64,000 nucleotides of DNA from JAIVJZ01 sp035645695 (GCA_035645695.1 DASQMC010000030.1:62001-126000), one strand, 5' to 3'; counted from the stretch's first letter, positions 44,841 through 53,668 are shown. Notes: generated by a model from the sequence alone, not told the origin. Numbers and translations: made by a program.

Positions 44841-44957
44841 TAGTAAATCGTGAATCGTAAATCGTAAATAGATTCAATAGGCGTAAATCGTTAATCGCGA
44901 ATCGTGAATAGAGAAAACTCTCTTCTTCTATTCACGATTTACGATTCACGTTTTACG
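44841..44957. repeat. Heptad-repeat hairpin between kinase and FxLYD-like gene
   Basis: Two left arrays step by 7 bp: GTAAATC, GTGAATC, GTAAATC, GTAAATA (44843-44870) and GTAAATC, GTTAATC, GCGAATC, GTGAATA (44883-44910). The right array (44929-44957) steps TATTCAC, GATTTAC, GATTCAC, GTTTTAC and pairs with them. Confidence 0.85.
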
Positions 44958-44974
44958 TCTTTTCCGTCTTTCCG

Positions 44975-47392
44975 TCATCCCGTGCGGGCGCGCATCTCCG
45001 TCTGGCCGGGACGGGGGTCGGACGGCTGTTCTTTGTTGAAAGCGGTCATGGCGGCGGCATCGATGAGCGAGCCGGTTCCGGTGCGCGGGCGCGTGTTGAT
45101 CGGCCAGACGATGCGGAAACGGCTGCCCTCTTCGGGGCGGCTCTCCACGGCGATCTCGCCTTCGAGCAGTTCGACGATCTTGCGCGTGATGGCGAGGCCG
45201 AGGCCGACGCCGCTGTAGGGGCGCGTGAGGCGGTCGTCAACCTGCCGAAACTCGTCGAAGATGAAACTCAAAGCCTCTGGCGAGATGCCGATGCCGGTGT
45301 CGCTCACTTCCAGAAACCAGCGCGACTCGTCGAGCGGCGCGGCGACCACGCTGATCGTGCCCGTCGTCGTGAACTTCACGGCGTTGCTCAGAAGATTCGT
45401 GAGCACCTGCGAGAGTTTGTGCCGGTCGGTCGTGACGAGGCCGAGCGCGGGCGAAACGTCCGCTTGCAGCCGGACGCGCTTCTCGTTCGCCTCGGCGGCG
45501 AAATTCCTGATGGCTTCTTCCGCCACGGCGGCCACATCGACGCTTTCCAGATGCAGCGCGGAGCGTCCCGCTTCCAGCCGCGAATAGTCGAGCAGGTCGT
45601 TAACGAGTTCGAGCAACGAGCGCGCGTTGCGCCCCATGCGCTCGACCGCTTCCGACTGCAAGGGCGCGAGCGGCTGCTGCCGGTCGCGTTCGAGCAACTG
45701 GCACAGCCCGATGATGACGTTCAAAGGCGTGCGCAATTCGTGTGAGACGTTGGCGACGAAGGCCGACTTCAGGCGGTCGTGCTCGCGCAGGCGACCGTAA
45801 GCGCCCATCAACTCTTTATACTGTCTGACATCCGGCGTGATGTCGCGGAAAACCGCGACGACGCCCTCGCTTCTGCCGCCCTCGCCCGCCAGCGGCGTCG
45901 CGCTGACGGCCAGCACGCCCTCGTCGCCCCCGCCGCGCATGATCTGGACGTGCTCGCCCGAGACGTGTTCGCCTCGCCACAGAGCACGCCCGAGCGGCGT
46001 CTCTTCCGCGGGCATCACGTTGCCGAGCGAATCGCGCAGAGCCATGTCGTCGATGAGCGCCTCGACGCCGTCGCGAAACTCGCCGGGCCGGCGTCCGATG
46101 ATGCGCGCCGCCGCCGGGTTGACGCGATAACGCCCGCGCGCATTCACGATGATCACGCCTTCGTCCATCTGGTTGATGACGCTTTCGAGTTCGGCCGCGC
46201 GCGACTTCTCGGCCGCGAAGGCGGCGGTTGCCAGTTTTTCCGCGCGCACGCGCTTCGAGACTTCCGAAAGAATCAGCAGCAGGTCGCCGCGCTCCTCGCT
46301 GCGCTCGCTCATCGGCCAGAGGATCACGTCCCAGTATTTCACGCCTTCGTCGCGTTCGCCGCGCTGTTCGCTCGTGCGCGCGACGAGTTCGAGAGGCAGG
46401 CCGTAGTTGACGAAAGCGCGCCGGGTGCGCCGCACGTCTTCGACCACTTCGCTGAGGACGGCGAGACCGGCCGCCGCTTCGTACAAACCCTGACCCGCCA
46501 TCGACCTGCCGCTGCGCCCCACGATTCCGGCGAAGGCCTGGTTGGCCTTGCGCACGATCAGCCCGGCGTCGAGCACGGCCACGCCGAGCGGCAGGCTGTC
46601 GAGCACCTCTTCGATAAACGCTCCCTGCGTGCGCAGTTCGTTGAACTTCGTCTCCAAACTCGAAGCCATCACGTTGAACCCGGCGGCGAGCGTGCCCACT
46701 TCGTCGTCGGTTTCGACCGCGAAGCGTTCGTGGAGTTGTCCCTCACCGAGCGTCGAGGCCGAGGCGGCGAGGCGTTGCAGGGGTTTGGTGAAACGCCCGA
46801 CCGCCCAGATGGCGAGAAAACTCGAAGCCATCAACCCGAGCGCCCACGCCGCCGTCAGCACGAGGTATGCGCGGCCTGCCGGGGTGTTGTGCGCCGTCGG
46901 GACGCCGACCGCCACGCTCCAACCGGAGATTGCGCCGCGCCGCTCGCTCGTCAGGCGTTCCGTGCCGTCGTTCCACTTCTCCTGGTGAATTTCCGTGGCG
47001 GAATGCGGTTGCGGCACGGGGGCGATTGTCGCCGTCGCGGCGGACTCGGGCACGATCCGCCCGGCGGCGTCGTAGACGACGATGGCGGCCTCGGTTTCGG
47101 GCGAGGCGTGCTGGCGCAGGCGCGCGTAGAGTTCGGCGGCCGACCGCGGCGGGAGCGACGCGCCCTCAGCGATTGCGGCCGGGTGCATTTCGAGCCACGA
47201 TTCGAGCGCGCCTTCGGCGGCGACGGCCTTGATGCGCGCGATGGTTCCGGACTGTTCGATTAAAGTTTTCTGATAGCTGTCGAGTTGAAAGAGGCTGATG
47301 ATGAGCAGGGGCAGAGAGAGCACGGCGAGCATCACCAGAAGTTTGGTGCGCACGTCGAGCGGGTTTCGGGAAGTTTTGCCATGTTTCGTCAC
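44975..47392 (-). CDS. Multidomain membrane sensor histidine kinase
   Basis: 805 residues. Membrane helix (about 17-37), an outer sensing region to about 175, a second helix (about 178-200), a HAMP segment (GRFTKPLQRLAASASTLGEG), two PAS domains (about 265-385 and 415-540), HisKA with VSHELRTPLNVIIG, and HATPase with LSNAVKFT, DTGIGIS and GVGLGLAITRK. No receiver domain. The regulator encoded at 47991 in the same operon is a likely phosphate acceptor. Confidence 0.93.
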   Translation of the reverse strand: MTKHGKTSRNPLDVRTKLLVMLAVLSLPLLIISLFQLDSYQKTLIEQSGTIARIKAVAAEGALESWLEMHPAAIAEGASLPPRSAAELYARLRQHASPETEAAIVVYDAAGRIVPESAATATIAPVPQPHSATEIHQEKWNDGTERLTSERRGAISGWSVAVGVPTAHNTPAGRAYLVLTAAWALGLMASSFLAIWAVGRFTKPLQRLAASASTLGEGQLHERFAVETDDEVGTLAAGFNVMASSLETKFNELRTQGAFIEEVLDSLPLGVAVLDAGLIVRKANQAFAGIVGRSGRSMAGQGLYEAAAGLAVLSEVVEDVRRTRRAFVNYGLPLELVARTSEQRGERDEGVKYWDVILWPMSERSEERGDLLLILSEVSKRVRAEKLATAAFAAEKSRAAELESVINQMDEGVIIVNARGRYRVNPAAARIIGRRPGEFRDGVEALIDDMALRDSLGNVMPAEETPLGRALWRGEHVSGEHVQIMRGGGDEGVLAVSATPLAGEGGRSEGVVAVFRDITPDVRQYKELMGAYGRLREHDRLKSAFVANVSHELRTPLNVIIGLCQLLERDRQQPLAPLQSEAVERMGRNARSLLELVNDLLDYSRLEAGRSALHLESVDVAAVAEEAIRNFAAEANEKRVRLQADVSPALGLVTTDRHKLSQVLTNLLSNAVKFTTTGTISVVAAPLDESRWFLEVSDTGIGISPEALSFIFDEFRQVDDRLTRPYSGVGLGLAITRKIVELLEGEIAVESRPEEGSRFRIVWPINTRPRTGTGSLIDAAAMTAFNKEQPSDPRPGQTEMRARTG

Positions 47393-47399
47393 GGCGCTT

Positions 47400-47909
47400 T
47401 CAGTGTTCCGGGAAGTCAGTGCGGCGGCGTCTCGGCGGCGGCCAGTGGGAGGTGCGCGTACGCACCTGCGGGCGCAAACTCGTCGCGTAGATCAGAACCG
47501 CCTGCGCGATCAACTCGTCGACGAACAAATGCGTCCGCCGCAGAGCCTCGCGCAGTTCCCGAATATCTCCCTCGGTGGCGCTTTTCACTTCGCGCCACAG
47601 AAAATCGTTTAATACGTCGCGTAAAATCATCAACTCGCGTGCCACTTCATCAATCAGACAGCCCTGTTGGAAACGAGCCTGCGAGTGCATCCGAAGGGAA
47701 CGCACCGTTTCAGCGATTTCGCTGTCGAGCGCAGCGCTATCCAACACCTGCGCCAGTTCGTCGAAAATGTCGGGCAGATAGTCCACGAGTTGCTGGTAGG
47801 ACAGGAGCGCGGGCAGGTCTGTGCGCCGATCCGTGTAGACGATATCGACGAACGCGCGCGCCAGCGCAGGCTCATGCTGTCGGAGCAGGACGGCGTAACG
47901 TTGGGGCAT
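47400..47909 (-). CDS. RsbRD-N-like helical protein
   Basis: 169 residues, all helical: LLRQHEPALARAFVDIVY near the N-terminus and IDEVARELMILRDVLNDFLWREV in the middle. This resembles the N-terminal sensor domain of RsbR-type co-antagonists and some kinase regulators, here without the STAS output domain. It lies 8 bp upstream of the large kinase gene and after the CheY-like gene. No Shine-Dalgarno sequence is visible. Confidence 0.65.
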   Translation of the reverse strand: MPQRYAVLLRQHEPALARAFVDIVYTDRRTDLPALLSYQQLVDYLPDIFDELAQVLDSAALDSEIAETVRSLRMHSQARFQQGCLIDEVARELMILRDVLNDFLWREVKSATEGDIRELREALRRTHLFVDELIAQAVLIYATSLRPQVRTRTSHWPPPRRRRTDFPEH

Positions 47910-47919
47910 AGGAGAGATA

Positions 47920-47997
47920 ACGATGAAGTCGGAACGATGAACGATGAACGAAAGATAGTCGCTTTTCGTTCATCGTTCATCGTTCCGACTTCATCGT
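47920..47997. repeat. Perfect 34-bp heptad-repeat palindrome
   Basis: Arms 47920-47953 and 47964-47997 are exact reverse complements around a 10-nt loop. The arms step by GATGAAC units with GATGAAG and TCGGAAC variants. The right arm contains the stop and final codons of the CheY-like gene. Confidence 0.92.
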
Positions 47998-48380
47998 TTT
48001 GCCAGTAGTTTCTTCAACAGAGCTTCCAATTCATCGAAGTCTATGGGTTTGGTGACGTATTCGTCGCAGCCCGCCGCGAGGGCGTCGGAGTGGAAATCGT
48101 TGGTGTCGTGCGCCGAGACGGCGACAATCGGGATGCGCGACAACCCGTCGAGCTCGCGTATGCGGCGCGTGGCGTCGAGGCCGTCGAGGCGCGGCAGGCT
48201 CAAATCCATCAGGATCAGGTCGGGACGGCTGCTCTCGGCTACATCGACGGCTTCTTTGCCGTCCACCGCTTCCAGCACGCGATAACCGCTCATTTCCAGT
48301 AACCTCCTCATCATAAAGCGGTTATCGGCAAAATCTTCCACCACCAGGACAGTCAACTTAGCATTTCCGTTTTCTTCCAT
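47991..48380 (-). CDS. Single-domain response regulator (CheY-like)
   Basis: 129 residues: LVVEDFADN, acceptor Asp near 59 in LILMDLSLPRLDG, VAVSAHDTND, and Lys in VTKPIDF. Similar in length and ending to the regulator at 27736. First gene of the kinase operon on this strand. The last three codons and stop fall in the palindrome that follows. Confidence 0.93.
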   Translation of the reverse strand: MEENGNAKLTVLVVEDFADNRFMMRRLLEMSGYRVLEAVDGKEAVDVAESSRPDLILMDLSLPRLDGLDATRRIRELDGLSRIPIVAVSAHDTNDFHSDALAAGCDEYVTKPIDFDELEALLKKLLAKR

Positions 48381-48584
48381 TCACGCCCTTCCAGTCAACG
48401 AGGGTAAATAATTAAATTGCTCACGCCCGCCGCCGAACGTATCACTAGCAAACACTCGGATTTTTTGCTAAGATGCCGCATCGAAACGCAACACAAAAAA
48501 CCGCATCGTTCGGGTTCAATTCGCATGGAGGGAGCGGCCTAACGTTCCCCGCAAACCGGCCGAAGCACCCGACGGGCGAGCCTT

Positions 48585-49271
48585 GTGAGCAAAATGAAGC
48601 CGATAAAAGCGACTACACACGACGCCGACGCCCTTATTGAATTGGGGCGAGCCTCCGTGCAGATCGTCCACGACCTGAAAAATCAGGTTAACGGTCTCAA
48701 ACTCTATGCCACGTTTTTGCGCAAGCGCATGGAGAAGGGCGAACGCCCCGCCGACGAACTCGAAACCATCAACAAGATCATGAACGGGCTCGAACGCGCC
48801 GCCGCCGACATGAACACGCTCGTACGCTTCGGCCGCCCGCTCGAACTCCAACAGAAGTCCGGCCTCGACCTCGCCGCCCTGCTCGCCGCCGCCACCGAAG
48901 GCGACTTCGCCCCCCAGACCGGGGGCGACGGCGGCGGCGCGTACCACGGCGACTTCGACGCGCCGCTTCTCTCCGACGCGCTTAAGAACATCCACGCGAG
49001 CGCGCGCCAGCTTGCGCCGAAAGACGCCTCGCCGGACATCAACCTGCGCCGGGCGGACGCCGGGGCGACGAACGGGGCGACACCTTTCGCCCTCATCGAG
49101 TGGCGCGGCATCAATGCCGCGGGCGACGACGACATTTTCAACAGTTTCAACGGGGGCGCGGGTTTGCGCCTCGCGCTCGCCGCCAAAGTTATACACGCGC
49201 ACGGCGGCGCGGTCGAACAGGCTTCGGACGCTCTGGGCGTCCGGCTGCCGCTTAGAAAGGATGAGGGATGA
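48585..49271 (+). CDS. Degenerate histidine-kinase-like protein
   Basis: 228 residues from GTG 48585. The dimerisation helix keeps a His in SVQIVHDLKNQVNGLKL. The ATPase half is eroded: the N box reads LKNIHASAR, with Ser where the magnesium Asn is expected; the D-x-G-x-G loop is missing (IEWRGINAAGD); only a G2-like GGAGLRLALAAK remains. No sensor domain. It sits upstream of an NtrC-type regulator. It may act as a phosphotransfer or pseudokinase partner. The last three codons and stop come from heptad repeats. Confidence 0.75.
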   Translation: MSKMKPIKATTHDADALIELGRASVQIVHDLKNQVNGLKLYATFLRKRMEKGERPADELETINKIMNGLERAAADMNTLVRFGRPLELQQKSGLDLAALLAAATEGDFAPQTGGDGGGAYHGDFDAPLLSDALKNIHASARQLAPKDASPDINLRRADAGATNGATPFALIEWRGINAAGDDDIFNSFNGGAGLRLALAAKVIHAHGGAVEQASDALGVRLPLRKDEG

Positions 49272-49352
49272 GGGATGAGGGATGAATCAGGAAAGCACTC
49301 AAGAGATTGAATGCTTTCTTTCATCCCTCATCCCTCATCCCTCATCCCTCAT
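49259..49352. repeat. Heptad-repeat hairpin between degenerate kinase and regulator
   Basis: Left arm steps GATGAGG x3 then GATGAAT and GGAAAGCA; right arm starts TGCTTTC and steps ATCCCTC x4. The arms pair along most of their length around a 14-nt loop. The left arm encodes the final DEG-stop of the upstream protein. Confidence 0.88.
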
Positions 49353-49373
49353 TTTTACCGAGGAGAGCAACAG

Positions 49374-50762
49374 GTGGATCGTAAAGACGTACGCATTTTG
49401 GTGGTTGACGACGAGGCCATGATGGCCGACTCGCTCAAGCAGAATCTGGTTGAGGAAGGCTACACGGTGGACACGGCTCTGACGGGCGCGGACGCCATCG
49501 AACTGTTCGACCGCGGCGGGCATCACGTGGCGATCTGCGACGTGCAATTGCCCGACATGGACGGCCTCGAAGTCCTGCGCCACATCAAGGACGCGCAACC
49601 GGCGACGGAAGTGATCGTGATGACCGGCTTCGGCACGGTGCAGCGCGCCATCGAAGCGACGAAGGCGGGCGCATTCTGGTTTCTCGAAAAGCCTTTCGAG
49701 TTCGAGGTTCTCCTGCCGCTCATCGAACGCGCCGTCCAGCACCGCGAGTTGATCGTGGAAACCGAGACGATGCGCCGCAACCTCTCGACGCGCACGGAGT
49801 ATTTCAACATCATCGGCGCGTCGCGGCAGATGCAGCAGATCTACGAGACCATCGAATCGGTCGCCAAGTCCGACGCCAACGTCCTGATCGTCGGCGAATC
49901 GGGCACGGGCAAAGAGTTGATCGCAAACGCCATCCACTACAACTCCCTGCGCGTCAAAAAACCTTTCATCAAGGTTAACTGCGCCGCGCTTCCCAAGGAA
50001 TTGATCGAATCGGAACTCTTCGGCCACACCAAGGGCGCATTCACCGGCGCGCACGCCGACAAGGACGGCCTCATCCAACACGCGGCGGGCGGCTCGCTGC
50101 TGCTTGACGAGATCGCCGAGATGCCCGTCGAGTTGCAACCCAAACTCCTGCGCGTGCTGCAAGAGCGCAGCTACCGCAAGATCGGTTCGGAGCGCACTTA
50201 CGCCGTGGACTTCCGGCTCATCTCCTCGACCAATCGCCCGCCCGCCGACGCCATCCGCGACGGGTTGCTGCGCGACGATCTCTTCTACCGCATCTCGACC
50301 ATCACGATCCACGTGCCGCCGCTTCGCGAACGCACCGAAGACATCCAACTGCTCGCCGAGCACTTCTTCAAGATGTACGCGCGCAAGTATCAACGCCCGA
50401 TCACGGGCATCTCGCAGGCCGCTTACCAACGCCTCTTCTCGCACGGCTGGCCGGGCAACGTGCGCGAGTTGCAGAACGTTTTGGAGCGCGCCGTGCTGCT
50501 GGCGAAAGCCAACAAGATCGAGCCGGTTGACCTGCCCTTTGAAAACGGCAACGTGCCGGAGCGCGCCGCGCAGGGCGCGGCATGGGACGTGCCGCCCAAC
50601 CTCACGCTCGAAGAGATCGAAAAACTCGTCATCGAAAAGACGCTCCAACGCACCGGCGGCAACAAGCAGGCCGCGGCCAACCTGCTCGGCATCTACCGCC
50701 CGCGCCTCTACTCGAAGATCAGGAAGTACAACATAGACATCGCGGGACTCGTCACGCCCTGA
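49374..50762 (+). CDS. NtrC-family sigma-54-dependent response regulator
   Basis: 462 residues from GTG 49374 after GAGGAG. Receiver with acceptor Asp near 55 (AICDVQLPDMDG), AAA+ with GESGTGKE and GAFTGA, and a C-terminal Fis-type helix-turn-helix (TGGNKQAAANLLGIYRPRLYSKI). It resembles the regulator at 3054 more than PilR, including the conserved PPNLTLEEIE linker. Its genomic partner kinase is the degenerate protein just upstream, so phosphorylation may come from elsewhere. Confidence 0.94.
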   Translation: MDRKDVRILVVDDEAMMADSLKQNLVEEGYTVDTALTGADAIELFDRGGHHVAICDVQLPDMDGLEVLRHIKDAQPATEVIVMTGFGTVQRAIEATKAGAFWFLEKPFEFEVLLPLIERAVQHRELIVETETMRRNLSTRTEYFNIIGASRQMQQIYETIESVAKSDANVLIVGESGTGKELIANAIHYNSLRVKKPFIKVNCAALPKELIESELFGHTKGAFTGAHADKDGLIQHAAGGSLLLDEIAEMPVELQPKLLRVLQERSYRKIGSERTYAVDFRLISSTNRPPADAIRDGLLRDDLFYRISTITIHVPPLRERTEDIQLLAEHFFKMYARKYQRPITGISQAAYQRLFSHGWPGNVRELQNVLERAVLLAKANKIEPVDLPFENGNVPERAAQGAAWDVPPNLTLEEIEKLVIEKTLQRTGGNKQAAANLLGIYRPRLYSKIRKYNIDIAGLVTP

Positions 50763-50959
50763 AAGAGATGGGAAAGGGGTAAGGGGTAAAGGTTTAGAAG
50801 AAACGGGGAAAGGGGTAAGGGGTAAAGGTTAAAGGGAAAGACAAAAGCGGGGCGCAGCCATTCGATGCTGCGCCCCGCTTTTTCCTGTGGCTTTCTACCT
50901 TTTCCCTTTACCCCTTACCCCTTTCCCCGTTTCTTCTAAACCTTGCCCTTTCCCCTTCT
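50763..50959. repeat. Long heptad-rich inverted repeat enclosing a terminator
   Basis: Left arm 50763-50840 and right arm 50891-50959 carry GGGTAAG/GGGTAAA/GGGAAAG steps and their complements. Over 36 bp (about 50791-50826 against 50907-50942) the match is exact. A second, independent terminator hairpin lies in the loop. It separates two convergent genes. Confidence 0.88.
50845..50883. terminator. Bidirectional terminator inside the inverted repeat
   Basis: AAGCGGGGCGCAGC (50845-50858) pairs perfectly with GCTGCGCCCCGCTT (50867-50880) and is followed by T5 on the + strand and T4 on the minus strand. It ends both the regulator and queD transcripts. Confidence 0.88.
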
Positions 50960-50961
50960 TA

Positions 50962-51345
50962 CTAATCCACCTGATAAGTCGCTACGCTCGTCGGGGTTTC
51001 GTAGCAGCGGACTTTGTAGACCTGCACGCGCGCGTCGCCGACGCGGGCGGCGACGCGTTCAAGGATGTAGCGCGCGAGGTTTTCGGCCGAGGGGTTAAGT
51101 TCGGCGTCGAAGGGCGGCAGTTCGTTGATGTTGCGATGGTCGAGATACGCGACGATGTCGTCGGCGGCCGTTTTCAGTTCGCCGAAATCCACGAGCAGGC
51201 CGATGTGGTCGAGTTCGCGCCCGCGCGCGAAGATTTCGATTTTGTAGTTATGCCCGTGCAGGTTCTCGCACTTCCCCTTGTAGCCGCGCAACTGGTGCGC
51301 GCTCGAAAAGTTGCGCTCGATCATCACTTCAAACATTCCGCTCAT
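50962..51345 (-). CDS. queD: 6-carboxy-tetrahydropterin synthase QueD-like
   Basis: 127 residues. Zinc ligands are the His in FSSAHQL and the two His of LHGHNY; the catalytic Cys is in GKCENLHGH; LDHRNIN and the Glu in SAENLARYI/CYETPTS complete the site. It makes 6-carboxytetrahydropterin for queuosine or deazapurines; a 6-pyruvoyl-tetrahydropterin synthase activity is an alternative in this family. Start at 51345 or the ATG three codons later. Confidence 0.9.
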   Translation of the reverse strand: MSGMFEVMIERNFSSAHQLRGYKGKCENLHGHNYKIEIFARGRELDHIGLLVDFGELKTAADDIVAYLDHRNINELPPFDAELNPSAENLARYILERVAARVGDARVQVYKVRCYETPTSVATYQVD

Positions 51346-51420
51346 GCTCGCTACAGTCCCTCTGTTCCCTTGACTCAATCGTACCGCGCGGCGCGCGCCG
51401 CAACGGCGATCCTATGAATT

Positions 51421-51636
51421 TCACTGGTTCTCTTCCATCTTCTTCCTCAAACTAAGCGGGCGCATATCCGTCCAGACTTCCTTGATGTAGTCGAGGCATT
51501 CTTGTTTCGTCCCAGACTTGCCCGCGTCGTTCCAACCGAGCGCGTTTTCGCGGTCGGCCGGCCAGATGGAATATTGCTCCTCGTGATTCACGACCACTTT
51601 GTAGATCGTTGTGTCTTCTTGTTCGTCTCTGCTCAT
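51421..51636 (-). CDS. MbtH-like protein
   Basis: 71 residues from ATG 51636 after GGAGGC. Family residues are clear: VVNHEEQYSIWP, ALGWNDAG, and the C-terminal CLDYIKEVWTDMRPLSLR. MbtH proteins bind and activate the adenylation domains of non-ribosomal peptide synthetases. None is present here, so this copy is an orphan that must act on a distant synthetase or has another job. Confidence 0.9.
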   Translation of the reverse strand: MSRDEQEDTTIYKVVVNHEEQYSIWPADRENALGWNDAGKSGTKQECLDYIKEVWTDMRPLSLRKKMEENQ

Positions 51637-51694
51637 ATTGCCTCCGAAGTCCAAAAGTTTGTGGGTAGAACTTTGTCCAACGTCGCCGCCCATA

Positions 51695-53668
51695 TCATCT
51701 AACAACCGCCTCCGTTTCATCAAACACGCGCGCCACTTCCGCGAGGTCGGAAGTGACGCGACAGGGCGGCAGACTCTTGATGAACTGCCGCCCGTAGCCC
51801 TGCGTCCTGAGGCGCGGGTCGAGCACGGAGAGCACGCCCCGGTCGGTCGCGCTGCGGATCAAACGCCCCAATCCCTGCTTCAAACTGATGATCGCCTGCG
51901 GCACGCTGTACTCGTAGAAACTCGAACCGCCCGCATCTTCGATGAAACGCTGCCGCGCGGCGACGATTGGATCGCTCGGCACGGCGAACGGCAGCTTGTC
52001 GATGATGACGCACGAGAGCGCGTCGCCGCGCACGTCAACGCCCTGCCAGAAACTCGAAGTGGCGAAGAGCACGGCGTTAGGCGTCGTGCGGAAGCGGTCG
52101 AGCAGCCCCGTCTTCGAGGCCGTGCCCTGCATGAGGCAGGGGAAATCAACCTGCGGCGCAACGCGTTCGTAGAGCGAGCGCATGCCGCTCAAACTCGTCG
52201 AGAGCACGAAGGCGCGCCCGCGCGTCACTTCGAGTATGCGCAGGACTTCGGCCGCCGCCGCCTCGGCCCACTGCGGCGAACTCGGCACGGGCATACGCGG
52301 CGGCAGGTACAGCACCGACTGGTTTTGATAATCGTAACTCGAAGGCGCGACGAGTTCGTCGGTCTTCTCATCATTCAGGCCGAGCCGCTCGCGCGCGAAA
52401 GTGAAGTTGCCCGCGCTCGCCAGCGTCGCCGATGTCATCACGACCGTCTCGACGCGCTCGAACAACTTGTCCTGCAAGAGGGTCGAGACATCAATCGGCG
52501 ACGCGCGCAGGAACATCCCGCGCCCGCGACGCTCCATCCAGTAGACGTAACGCTTGTCGTCTCCGGCGACGATGAACTCCAACCCGAAACGCACTTCGCG
52601 TATGCGCCGGACGATCTGCTCCACTTCGGGCGACTGCTCGCGCAGCGCGTCGAGCGTCGTCTCCATGCGGTTCAATGCGCCGTCGAGACTGAGATAGGCG
52701 TCGCCGAGCGCGGTCGCTTCTATTTCGCCGCGCGCGTTCTTGCGCGCAAACGTGCCGGGCACGATGGGCGCGCGTCCCTCTTCGCCGCGCGTCTCTTGAA
52801 AGCCCTGCCAGAAGCGTTCGCCGAAGCGCGCGACGCGCCCGCCCGCGCGCGTCAGTTCCTTGTTCGCGTCCGCATCGGTGATGGGCAACAGTTGCAGGTC
52901 GCGCAGCAAATCTTCGACCTGATAGCTAGACACCTGATGCCCGAAATATTCCGCCGCCACGTCTTCAATCGCGTGCGCCTCGTCGAAGATGACCGCGCCG
53001 TAATCGGGTAAGACCTGCCCGTATTCGCCGCCGCGAAGCGCGAGGTCTGCGAAGAAGAGGTGATGGTTGACGATGACGATGTCGGCATCCTGCGCGCGCT
53101 GGCGCATACGCGTGATGAAGCAGGGGTCGTAGTCGGGACACTTCTGCCCCAGGCAGATTTCCGAGCGCGCGTCTATGTGACGCCAGAAGGAGAGGTTTTC
53201 GGGAAGTTGCACAAGCTCGGCGCGGTCGCCGGTCTGCGAGTCGCGCGCCCAGCGCCTGACTTCGTCGAAGTAGTCCACGTCGTCGAGGCCGTCGAGCACG
53301 GGCGCGCTCTCGGCGCGCTTGATGCGCTGGAGGCAGGCGTAGTTGTTGCGCCCCTTCATGTATGAGGCGGTGAACTTCTTCGGCAGCACGCGTTGAAGAA
53401 AGGGGATGTCTTTCTCCATCAACTGCTCTTGCAGGTTCTTCGTGCCCGTCGAGATGATGACGCGCTCGCCGCGCGCGGTGGCCGCCGCAATGGCGGGGAC
53501 GAGATAGGCGAGCGTCTTGCCCGTGCCCGTGCCCGCCTCGACGAGCAGGTGGCGTCGATCCTCGAAGGCGCGCAGCACGGCCTCGGCCATCTGTATCTGG
53601 CCGGGGCGAAATTCGTAATCGGGATGTGCGCGCGCGATCAAACCGCCGCGCCCGAAAATCTCTTCCAT
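51695..53668 (-). CDS. dinG: DinG/YoaA-like ATP-dependent DNA helicase
   Basis: 657 residues of the XPD-like superfamily 2 group. Q/Walker A: EAGTGTGKTLAYL; iron-sulfur cysteines in NNYACLQ ... EICLGQKCPDYDPC; DEAH box in VIFDEAHAIED; motif III region VVMTSATLAS; motif VI LKQGLGRLIRS. It unwinds damaged or forked DNA 5' to 3'. The MbtH gene starts 58 bp downstream on the same strand. Confidence 0.94.
   Translation of the reverse strand: MEEIFGRGGLIARAHPDYEFRPGQIQMAEAVLRAFEDRRHLLVEAGTGTGKTLAYLVPAIAAATARGERVIISTGTKNLQEQLMEKDIPFLQRVLPKKFTASYMKGRNNYACLQRIKRAESAPVLDGLDDVDYFDEVRRWARDSQTGDRAELVQLPENLSFWRHIDARSEICLGQKCPDYDPCFITRMRQRAQDADIVIVNHHLFFADLALRGGEYGQVLPDYGAVIFDEAHAIEDVAAEYFGHQVSSYQVEDLLRDLQLLPITDADANKELTRAGGRVARFGERFWQGFQETRGEEGRAPIVPGTFARKNARGEIEATALGDAYLSLDGALNRMETTLDALREQSPEVEQIVRRIREVRFGLEFIVAGDDKRYVYWMERRGRGMFLRASPIDVSTLLQDKLFERVETVVMTSATLASAGNFTFARERLGLNDEKTDELVAPSSYDYQNQSVLYLPPRMPVPSSPQWAEAAAAEVLRILEVTRGRAFVLSTSLSGMRSLYERVAPQVDFPCLMQGTASKTGLLDRFRTTPNAVLFATSSFWQGVDVRGDALSCVIIDKLPFAVPSDPIVAARQRFIEDAGGSSFYEYSVPQAIISLKQGLGRLIRSATDRGVLSVLDPRLRTQGYGRQFIKSLPPCRVTSDLAEVARVFDETEAVVR

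Noticed and set aside
45779..47263. A 494-codon + strand frame opposite the large sensor kinase
   Set aside because: Composition is Arg/Ala/His-rich without motifs, and the minus strand encodes complete kinase domains.
51611..53011. A 466-codon + strand frame opposite the helicase gene
   Set aside because: Shadow of the DinG-like coding sequence; no ribosome site or motif.
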